NCBI GenBank assembly: GCA_937890875.1
Contig: CALAEB010000614.1
Location: 1 to 5,616 of the forward strand
DNA: 5,616 nt
Source: an uncultured Anaerolineaceae bacterium
Lineage (GTDB): Bacteria; Chloroflexota; Anaerolineae; Anaerolineales; Anaerolineaceae
Reading direction: 5' to 3'
Notes under the pieces: model-generated
What the model was told of the DNA's origin: nothing
What the model saw: only the letters and a program-made list of their open reading frames with translations
Databases searched by the model: none
Program-made: the position numbers and the translations under genes
Shown: positions 1-4,859 of the stretch, one piece after another
Layout of the letters: every line of letters begins with the position of its first letter
How positions within the stretch are numbered: position 1 is the first letter of the stretch

Positions 1-38
1 GATCCCATCCTCTCTCCAATTGGAAAGAGGATGGGATC
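1..38. repeat. 38-bp near-perfect palindrome at window edge
   Basis: Bases 1-19 are the reverse complement of 20-38 with a single mismatch (14 against 25). The centre is the 8-bp palindrome CCAATTGG at 16-23. Bases 20-38 fit normal feoB coding sequence (KGIPSSFQLE on the minus strand). Bases 1-13 replace the expected LPPYR codons with a mirror copy of what came before. There is no loop and no T-run, so it does not look like a terminator. A fold-back artefact at a contig end is the likeliest reading; a real inverted duplication that breaks feoB is the alternative. Confidence 0.85.
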
Positions 39-1618
39 CCCTTCAGAATCGTCAGGGACAACATTTTTGAGATGAAAAGAGTTGCCGCTACCCCTAACAG
101 GATGACACCCGTCAGCAGGAGCGTGGAAGTAACCGAACTGAACGCCCCGCCCACAGTGCCTGCAAAAAACATGGTGATGACTGCGATCAGTGTCGGAAAC
201 CTGCCGTTACAAGGAACAAAATTGTTAGTCAGGATGGCGATCAGGCGTTCGCGGGGAGAATCGATAATCCTGCAGCCAATAACGCCACAGGCGTTACAGC
301 CGAACCCCATACACATGGTCAGCGCCTGTTTGCCGTGGGCATGTGCTTTTCTGAAAAAGTTATCCAGATTAAACGCCACACGGGGAAGATATCCCAGGTC
401 TTCGAGCAGTGTAAACAATGGGAAAAAGATGGCCATGGGCGGCAGCATGACGGATATGACCCACGCCAGCGTCTTATAGACGCCGTCAACCAGAAGGCCG
501 GAAAGCCACGCCGGGGCCGAAATCCACGCAAAGAATCTGTTGAGCGGATCAATCAGCGAAAAAAGCCCGTCCGCCAGCAGAGACGACGGCACATTGGCTC
601 CGGTGATCGTAAACCAAAAAATTCCAAACAACATGAGAATCATAATGGGAATGCCCGTAAGCTTCGAGGTTAGGATCTTATCAATTTTGCGGTCGCGCGC
701 ATGGTATTGTTTGTCTTCAAAGGTTATCGCTTCATGACTGATATTTTCGCACGTCCTTACGATTTCGGTAACCACCCGATCTCTAAAAACATTTTGTGAG
801 ATGCCATGCTGCGCCAGTAATTCTTTTGCTTCCATCAACCGCTTGGCTATTACTTTGTCTTCCAGAATGTCATACCTCAGATATTCAGAGAGGGAAGCCA
901 AAAGGCTCTTATCGTTATCCAAAAGCCTGAGTGAGGCCCACCGGCTGTTGATCCGTCCAGCCAGGACATCCCGCACAGCAGGCTCAAGAATGGAAATAGC
1001 CTGTTCAATCGCATCGCCATAAGTAATGCGCAAGGGACTTAAGCTCGCCACATCTCCTGCGGTCCGACTGACGGAATCCATCAGCGCATCCAAACCTTTG
1101 CCGCTTCTGGCGCTGGTTCCTACAACCGGGATCCCCAATCTTGCGGACAAGAGTTCCAGATCAATGCGTATCTTCTTCTTTTTTGCTTCATCCATGAGAT
1201 TGACGCACAATATGATTTTATCGGTAATTTCCATGGCCTGAAGCACCAAATTCAGGTTCCGTTCCAAACAGGTAGCGTCAGTGACGACGATGGTGACATC
1301 CGGTTCTCCAAAGCAAATAAAATCACGCGCAATTTCTTCTTCCGTCGAGTTTGCCATCAGCGAATAAGTGCCCGGAAGATCCACCATGATGAAATTCCGG
1401 TTTTCATACCGGTATCTTCCCTGGGCGTTGACAACGGTTTTGCCAGGCCAGTTGCCCGTGTGCTGCCTTAGCCCGGTAAGGTTATTAAATACCGTACTTT
1501 TCCCCACATTGGGATTGCCCGCAAGGGCAACAATTTTATCTCCGGGAAGCCGCTTTTCAATATGTAGACCCAAACAACCGCATCCATCGGCTTCTGCTGA
1601 TTTAATTAACGTGCTCAC
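1..1618 (-). CDS. feoB: Ferrous iron transport protein B (partial, C-terminus beyond window)
   Basis: FeoB is an inner-membrane Fe(II) transporter with an N-terminal GTPase domain. I translated 539 codons from a GTG at 1618 with no stop to the edge. G-domain motifs are clear: G1 GNPNVGKST (34-42), the HTGNWPGKT segment (53-61), G3 DLPG (80-83), G4 NLMD (140-143) and G5 TSAR (168-171). A helical, GDI-like linker follows, then hydrophobic segments from about residue 320. The membrane core has the family signatures GFGCN (about 435) and PCNGRFP (about 467). The start is set by AAGGAGG at 1630-1624, five bases upstream; feoA ends 24 bp before it, so the two are surely co-transcribed. A short tail with CGC at 13-15 precedes the G domain. 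Full FeoB proteins usually have 650-800 residues, so the last gate and C-terminal helices are missing. The final four residues (RGWD) lie in a fold-back palindrome and do not fit the usual LPPYR continuation. Confidence 0.97.
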   Translation of the reverse strand, partial: MSTLIKSAEADGCGCLGLHIEKRLPGDKIVALAGNPNVGKSTVFNNLTGLRQHTGNWPGKTVVNAQGRYRYENRNFIMVDLPGTYSLMANSTEEEIARDFICFGEPDVTIVVTDATCLERNLNLVLQAMEITDKIILCVNLMDEAKKKKIRIDLELLSARLGIPVVGTSARSGKGLDALMDSVSRTAGDVASLSPLRITYGDAIEQAISILEPAVRDVLAGRINSRWASLRLLDNDKSLLASLSEYLRYDILEDKVIAKRLMEAKELLAQHGISQNVFRDRVVTEIVRTCENISHEAITFEDKQYHARDRKIDKILTSKLTGIPIMILMLFGIFWFTITGANVPSSLLADGLFSLIDPLNRFFAWISAPAWLSGLLVDGVYKTLAWVISVMLPPMAIFFPLFTLLEDLGYLPRVAFNLDNFFRKAHAHGKQALTMCMGFGCNACGVIGCRIIDSPRERLIAILTNNFVPCNGRFPTLIAVITMFFAGTVGGAFSSVTSTLLLTGVILLGVAATLFISKMLSLTILKGIPSSFQLERGWD

Positions 1619-1642
1619 AAATTCCTCCTTATCCCGCTCATT

Positions 1643-1942
1643 TCAAGACGGTGATACAGACGAGATTTCTTCGCATAAGTCTTCATTGGCTTCTTGCGTG
1701 ATTCCATTTTCTTCCACCATGATCTTTGACGATATATCTGACCGCAGGGCGATGACCGTGCCCCGAATCAGATAAGCGATTGGATTTCCGGATGGACTTT
1801 TGTAGAGTGGCTCAATTTTTGTGCCGCTTATAATGCCGAGATCAAGGATACGTCTCCTTACGGTGCCATCCGACACAAGGGATACGACCCTTCCTGTTTT
1901 ACCGATGGGTAACTGATTCAAGGGTAATTGATTGTTTTTCAT
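1643..1942 (-). CDS. feoA: Ferrous iron transport protein A, SH3-like domain
   Basis: FeoA is a small cytoplasmic SH3-like protein that assists FeoB in Fe(II) uptake. The 99-residue product shows the whole family pattern: the LPLNQLPIGKTGRV start of the barrel (about 6-19), the RRRILDLGIISGTKIEPL turn (29-46), the SGNPIAYLIRG strand (51-61) and a last strand ending near KIMVEE (73-78). I chose the ATG at 1942-1940 because GAGGAGGT (1956-1949) sits six bases upstream. A TTG at 1966 would extend the frame by eight codons but would place this binding site inside the coding region. About 20 residues, several of them acidic, follow the barrel, longer than the 75-85 residues common in the family; their role is unknown. 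It is the first recognised gene of the feo operon, 24 bp before feoB. Confidence 0.95.
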   Translation of the reverse strand: MKNNQLPLNQLPIGKTGRVVSLVSDGTVRRRILDLGIISGTKIEPLYKSPSGNPIAYLIRGTVIALRSDISSKIMVEENGITQEANEDLCEEISSVSPS

Positions 1943-2315
1943 CGCGATACCTCCTCTATTTTTCAAACAGTGGCAAAACTTATTTCCTACGCTTAATCAA
2001 TATCGGTCGGACAAGCAATCTGATAACTAATCTGAATCCGATCGTCATTCCGGTCAAGTGTCAAAGGACTCCCTACGCATCCATCAAAACGATCGTTACT
2101 GCGCTTCCGACTTCAATTCCTGCTCCTTATAGTGCAGTCATGCAGTTCTTTTTCCTCCGTCGGCTTATGAATGCATGAAGTTTCAGCTAATCAAGCGTCT
2201 GAAGAGAACAAATGCCTATCTGCCCGTCGATTTCCTGCCTTCATATGGCTTATACTGAATTAAGTTCTCGGGCTGAGTTTGCTCGGGATTTCGGTGATAG
2301 CGGCGGAGGAGGTCT
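1943..2315 (-). other. Long untranslated stretch of the feo leader
   Basis: These 370-odd bases lie between the short leader frame and feoA, and are probably transcribed as 5' leader from the promoter at 2411-2439. All three minus frames carry several stops and I recognise no protein. The plus strand has an open frame across 1981-2175 but no start with a binding site. I could not match it to a riboswitch class I know (cobalamin, TPP, SAM, glycine, lysine, c-di-GMP). A 10-bp palindrome AACGATCGTT lies at 2089-2098. The stretch may be a structured leader, a decayed gene or plain spacer. Confidence 0.4.
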
Positions 2316-2326
2316 TCAGACCGCCG
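2301..2326 (-). promoter_or_regulatory. GC-rich leader hairpin with anti-Shine-Dalgarno segment
   Basis: Read on the minus strand, CGGCGG pairs with CCGCCG, and the inner TC/GA pairs close a TGAA loop. CCTCCT is left bulged on the 3' side. The segment ACCTCCTC (2313-2306) is the exact complement of the feoA binding site GAGGAGGT (1956-1949). The stop codon of the 15-codon leader frame lies in the loop. The pairing is visible in the sequence; any control role is inferred, and anti-Shine-Dalgarno sequences can occur by chance. Confidence 0.4.
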
Positions 2327-2363
2327 TCAATTTGTTTATTGCCGGCAAGCCTATAGACTTCAT
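2316..2363 (-). CDS. Possible 15-residue leader peptide upstream of feoA
   Basis: An ATG at 2363-2361 opens a 15-codon frame (MKSIGLPAINKLTAV, then TGA). A full AAGGAGG at 2380-2374 lies 10 bases upstream, and the metal box lies just before that. It would therefore be the first frame on the feo transcript. The peptide matches no family I recognise. Its start faintly recalls a FeoA N-terminus, so it may be a remnant of an extra feoA copy, a regulatory leader peptide, or chance. The strong binding site is the main support. Confidence 0.35.
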   Translation of the reverse strand: MKSIGLPAINKLTAV

Positions 2364-2383
2364 TTGGAGTTATCCTCCTTTCT

Positions 2384-2403
2384 ATTTTAGGTAATCCTAA
2401 AAT
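2384..2403 (-). promoter_or_regulatory. Metal-repressor operator of DtxR/MntR/IdeR type
   Basis: Perfect 8-bp inverted repeat, ATTTTAGG and CCTAAAAT, around a 4-bp spacer. The TTAGG-centre-CCTAA layout resembles boxes bound by iron- or manganese-dependent repressors of the DtxR family, and differs from the GATAATGATAATC repeats of Fur. It begins right after the feo -10 element and covers the predicted transcription start, a position that fits metal-dependent repression. The repeat is seen; the identity of the regulator is inferred. Confidence 0.68.
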
Positions 2404-2410
2404 TTAATAT

Positions 2411-2439
2411 ATTATATGCCTAAACATTTGCTTTCGCAA
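2411..2439 (-). promoter_or_regulatory. Sigma-70-type promoter of the feo operon
   Basis: On the minus strand TTGCGA (2439-2434) and TATAAT (2416-2411) are separated by exactly 17 bp. The -10 is a perfect consensus and the -35 matches four of six positions. The start would fall near 2404, at the edge of the metal box. A small hairpin, CTTTC-GCAA-GAAAG (2431-2444), overlaps the -35. The next minus-strand gene is feoA, about 460 bp on. Confidence 0.7.
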
Positions 2440-2645
2440 GAAAGCCCAGGGGGGTGAATTTGTGAAAACCTTCTGAATATGCCGGAGAACAACAGATATC
2501 CTTTTCAGTAATTTAATGATTTTGAGACATTCTGCCCAAAGATATGCCATCCTCAACCCGTTCCGAAATACCGGCGAACCATTCTCCAAACTGCCGGAAG
2601 CGGTAAAATAAAGAAGACTGTCCAAACAGAAAACGAGGAGTAAAA
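2440..2645. other. Divergent intergenic region between feo promoter and DUF4432 gene
   Basis: About 200 bp that must carry the control region of the plus-strand gene at 2646. I find no convincing promoter: TTTAAT at 2512-2517 is a fair -10, but the sequence 17 bp upstream matches the -35 poorly. A CCGGC/GCCGG inverted repeat with a long loop lies near 2570-2597. A minus-strand frame here lacks a binding site and ends inside the feo promoter, so it was not accepted. Confidence 0.4.
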
Positions 2646-3626
2646 ATGGATCAGAAAAGAGAAAATTATATCGGGCATGAATCCCAGCTTTACGGCGTGG
2701 AGGAACACCGGCTGGTGGGAGGAAAAGGCGATGGCATGCGGCTGTTTCAGGTCCGCAACGGGCTTGGCCTTGAATTCACCGTCTCCGCGGACCGGGGCGC
2801 GGATATCGCGCGCCTGTCTTATCAGGGGCTGAATTACGGCTTTTTCCCGATCAACGGGTATATTGCTCCCGCGTATTATGATGACGCGGGGAACGGCTGG
2901 CTGAAAACCTGCAATCTGGGCTTTCTCGCCACCTGCGGATGGACGAATGTCGGCGTCCCTTCGGTGGACGCGGGTGAATCGCTGGGGCTGCACGGGAAAG
3001 CGAATAACACACCGGCCGAACATGTCTACTGGGAAAAAACCGGTGATGAATTACAAATCCACGCCACATTGCGCCATGCCGGCATGTTCGCGGAGAAACT
3101 GATCCAGCAGCGAACGATCCGCTGCTCGTTGAACGAAAACCGGATCACCGTTACCGATCAGGTGACCAATCTCGGGGATCAGCTAAGCCCGATCATGATC
3201 CTGTATCATATCAACGTCGGCTACCCGTTGCTGGATGAGGACAGTGTGCTGGACATCCGCTCGGATCAGGCCGTCCCGCGCAACGCGCACGCGAAGGAAG
3301 GGTTCGACACCCGCAACCAGGGGATCCCGCCGCAGGCCGGCTATGAAGAGATGTGTTATTACCACACTTTCACCGGCGAAGGCCTGGCGAGGATCTTCCA
3401 GCCGAAGCACAAAAAAGGTCTGGCAATCCGTTTTGATCCGAAAGTGCTGGATACGCTCATTCAATGGAAGATGATGGGCATCCGGGATTATGTTATGGGG
3501 TTAGAGCCGGGGAACTGCCACGCGGATGGGCGCGATAAGATGCGGGCGGAAGGGAAGCTGAAATTTATTCAGCCGGGAGAGACGAAGACTTTTCAGGTTG
3601 ATCTGGAGATGCTGGAAGACTGGTAG
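2646..3626 (+). CDS. Aldose 1-epimerase family protein (DUF4432-like)
   Basis: This 326-residue protein belongs to the galactose-mutarotase-like fold, which interconverts sugar anomers or binds sugars in the cytoplasm; I place it in the DUF4432 branch. Landmarks are SADRGADI (47-54), SLGLHGKANN (112-121), ILYHINVGYPLL (185-196) and LEPGNCHADGR (286-296), followed by a closing GETKTF strand. By analogy with galactose mutarotase, H116, H188 and E287 are the likely catalytic residues; this is inferred from position and not proven. There is no signal peptide. GAGGAG (2635-2640), five bases upstream, supports the ATG, and the length is normal for the family. The gene stands alone: the feo promoter diverges upstream and a terminator begins five bases after the stop. 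The substrate cannot be read from sequence; mutarotase, a modified-sugar epimerase or a binding role are possible. Confidence 0.85.
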   Translation: MDQKRENYIGHESQLYGVEEHRLVGGKGDGMRLFQVRNGLGLEFTVSADRGADIARLSYQGLNYGFFPINGYIAPAYYDDAGNGWLKTCNLGFLATCGWTNVGVPSVDAGESLGLHGKANNTPAEHVYWEKTGDELQIHATLRHAGMFAEKLIQQRTIRCSLNENRITVTDQVTNLGDQLSPIMILYHINVGYPLLDEDSVLDIRSDQAVPRNAHAKEGFDTRNQGIPPQAGYEEMCYYHTFTGEGLARIFQPKHKKGLAIRFDPKVLDTLIQWKMMGIRDYVMGLEPGNCHADGRDKMRAEGKLKFIQPGETKTFQVDLEMLEDW

Positions 3627-3630
3627 GAAT

Positions 3631-3665
3631 AAAATATCCGCAGACGTACAGTCCGCGGATGTTTT
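3631..3665. terminator. Bidirectional intrinsic terminator between convergent genes
   Basis: Arms 3631-3641 and 3655-3665 pair over 11 positions with one G-U wobble, around a 13-base loop. The core is ATCCGC/GCGGAT. The outer pairs are A-runs facing T-runs, so the transcript has a U-rich 3' edge in either direction. It starts five bases after the DUF4432 stop codon and lies about 70 bp past the nitroreductase stop, so it can serve both genes. Confidence 0.75.
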
Positions 3666-3666
3666 A

Positions 3667-3708
3667 TGACACAGGTGTCAAAAGTCGAATAGATCAATTT
3701 TTGACACC
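3667..3708. repeat. Nested inverted repeats beside the terminator
   Basis: GGTGTCAAAA (3674-3683) and TTTTGACACC (3699-3708) form a perfect 10-bp inverted repeat with a 15-base loop. The left arm also belongs to a second repeat, TGACAC-AG-GTGTCA (3667-3680), so two structures compete. It may help end transcription of the minus-strand nitroreductase gene, though no clean T-run follows the stem in that direction. Confidence 0.55.
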
Positions 3709-3732
3709 CATATCACGCATTATTTCAGCAGA

Positions 3733-4329
3733 TTACCCAAAAACTTTGAACCTTTCATCGATCGGCACAAATTCCTTTTCCTTGGGCACTCCGGTCAGCA
3801 CGCCAAAGGGCATCTGTGCCAGCAATTTCCAGCTTTCCGGCAGGCCCCATGCCCTTTTGACGGCTTCGTCGATCAGCGGATTGTAATGCTGCAAGGAAGC
3901 TCCAAAACCTTCACCCTCCAGAAGATTCCAGATATTAATCTGAAGCATACCGTTAGCCTGCAGCGCCCAACCGGTGAATTGCCCTTCGTAGCTGTCAAAC
4001 TGCCTGGCAAAGCTGTCGGTAACAGCGGTATCGTCAAAAAACAGAACACTGCCGTAACTGGCGGCAAAACCATTGATCTTTTCTTCCGTTTTGGCAAACC
4101 GCTCCGCAGGAACCTTCGCTCTGAGCGCGTTCATGACAATCTCCCACAATTTATCATTTTCAGGCCCCAACAGCAGAACAGCCCGCTGGCTCTGCATATT
4201 ATACGCAGACGGGGTATGTTTTACAGCCGCTTCCACAAGATCCCGAACCTGATCATCACTGATGTTGGATTTTTTGCTGATTGCGTAGAAACTCCTGCGT
4301 TCTTGAATACCGGACAAAAGGTCTTTCAT
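3733..4329 (-). CDS. Nitroreductase family protein (Frm2-like)
   Basis: Cytoplasmic FMN-dependent oxidoreductase of the nitroreductase fold, which typically reduces nitro compounds, quinones or similar acceptors with NAD(P)H. The 198-residue product shows the FMN-phosphate motif RRSFY (11-15), PSAYNMQSQR (40-49), a central SYGSVLFFDD strand, GASLQHYNP (143-151) near the cofactor pocket and PFGVLTGVP in the last strand. Short length and the SYGSVLFFDD and SLQHYNP blocks point to the Frm2/Hbn1-like branch. I chose the ATG at 4329 because AAAGGA lies just upstream and the RRSFY motif then falls at its usual place. A start at 4419 adds 30 residues, lacks a binding site and gives no family-like sequence. 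It faces the DUF4432 gene across a shared terminator. The physiological substrate is unknown; nothing around it ties it to iron or sugar use. Confidence 0.92.
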   Translation of the reverse strand: MKDLLSGIQERRSFYAISKKSNISDDQVRDLVEAAVKHTPSAYNMQSQRAVLLLGPENDKLWEIVMNALRAKVPAERFAKTEEKINGFAASYGSVLFFDDTAVTDSFARQFDSYEGQFTGWALQANGMLQINIWNLLEGEGFGASLQHYNPLIDEAVKRAWGLPESWKLLAQMPFGVLTGVPKEKEFVPIDERFKVFG

Positions 4330-4797
4330 TGCTCTGTTTCCTTTCTCGAAACAATTCTGTATAGGATCAAAATATTCCTCGCAGTCTGTCCGGAGATGCT
4401 TTTCAGCGGAAAACTCCATAAAAACTGCGATGATAAAGTTCGTTTGTCTTTTATTTCCGTTTGGTTTGCAGTGCGATCAGGCTTAAATCTGTCTGTTTTT
4501 TCCATGCAAATCACAGAACTTGTTCCAATTATAACGAATGAAAAAAATTCCGCCCTGAAAACATGTCATGTCCGGTGATCAGTCTTTGGCGAGAAGCATG
4601 ATTCAACTTTTTAAAGGCACAGGCTCGCAAGCCTCTCCCGGATTGGATTCTCCGACTTCGGACAACCGGCATCGCCATTTTCTGATCAGGAAAGACGGTA
4701 CAGATAAACTATTCTCAGCCGGTTTGCTCTGTAAATCCGCAGCTGCGGATCGATATTTGCTTAATATTGTGAAATCCTGCACGGATTTGCCATTTGT
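4330..4797. other. Intergenic region between nitroreductase and nagB, no gene seen
   Basis: The two flanking genes diverge from this gap. Small open frames exist on both strands, but none has a convincing start and binding site or a recognisable family. A TATAAT on the minus strand (4533-4528) could be the nitroreductase -10, yet the sequence 17 bp upstream of it is not a good -35. Hairpin-capable repeats include AGGCT-CGCA-AGCCT (4621-4634) and TCCGA-CT-TCGGA (4651-4662); the latter is framed by CCGG at 4639-4642 and 4666-4669. Two stronger palindromes are listed separately. No tRNA or known riboswitch was recognised. Confidence 0.5.
4735..4788. promoter_or_regulatory. Two related palindromes upstream of nagB
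   Basis: A perfect 16-bp palindrome, ATCCGCAGCTGCGGAT (4735-4750), is followed by an inverted repeat AAATCC-TGCAC-GGATTT (4772-4788). Both share the AAATCC...GGAT edge, and their centres are about 37 bp apart. They lie just upstream of the nagB -35 element, so they may be a repressor or activator site pair. They do not resemble the GntR-type NagR/DasR box (TGGTCTAGACCA) or a cre site. The role is inferred from position only. Confidence 0.45.
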
Positions 4798-4826
4798 TTG
4801 GGAAAAGGGGAATCTAATCTTATAAT
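4798..4826 (+). promoter_or_regulatory. Sigma-70-type promoter of nagB
   Basis: TTGGGA (4798-4803) and a perfect TATAAT (4821-4826) are 17 bp apart. Transcription would start near 4833, giving a leader of about 27 bases before the nagB ATG. Position, spacing and strand all fit nagB. Confidence 0.68.
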
Positions 4827-4859
4827 GGACGGTATCAATAGATTGCCTGAGAGGAAGGA

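Noticed and set aside
72..479. Open frame of 135 codons on the plus strand
   Set aside because: It is antisense to the membrane domain of feoB, whose motifs are unmistakable on the other strand.
1368..1775. Open frame of 135 codons on the plus strand
   Set aside because: It runs across the feoB start and the feoA end in antisense and resembles no family.
1943..1966. Longer feoA start at a TTG
   Set aside because: It would put the strong GAGGAGGT binding site inside the coding region; the ATG at 1942 has ideal spacing.
2036..2064. TTGACA on the minus strand as a second promoter near feoA
   Set aside because: The hexamer 17 bp downstream (TCGGAT) is a poor -10.
1981..2175. Stop-free plus-strand frame in the feo leader
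   Set aside because: No start codon with a binding site and no recognisable protein; an open stretch of this length is expected now and then by chance.
2212..2394. Plus-strand frame of 60 codons
   Set aside because: No binding site, no family, and it runs through the leader frame and into the metal box.
2404..2625. Minus-strand frame of 73 codons
   Set aside because: Starts at a TTG without a binding site and overlaps the feo promoter.
4330..4419. Longer nitroreductase start adding 30 residues
   Set aside because: No binding site, no family-like sequence; the inner ATG has AAAGGA upstream and places RRSFY normally.
3886..4578. Plus-strand frame of 230 codons
   Set aside because: It is antisense to the nitroreductase gene and then runs into the gap; the minus strand carries the real motifs.
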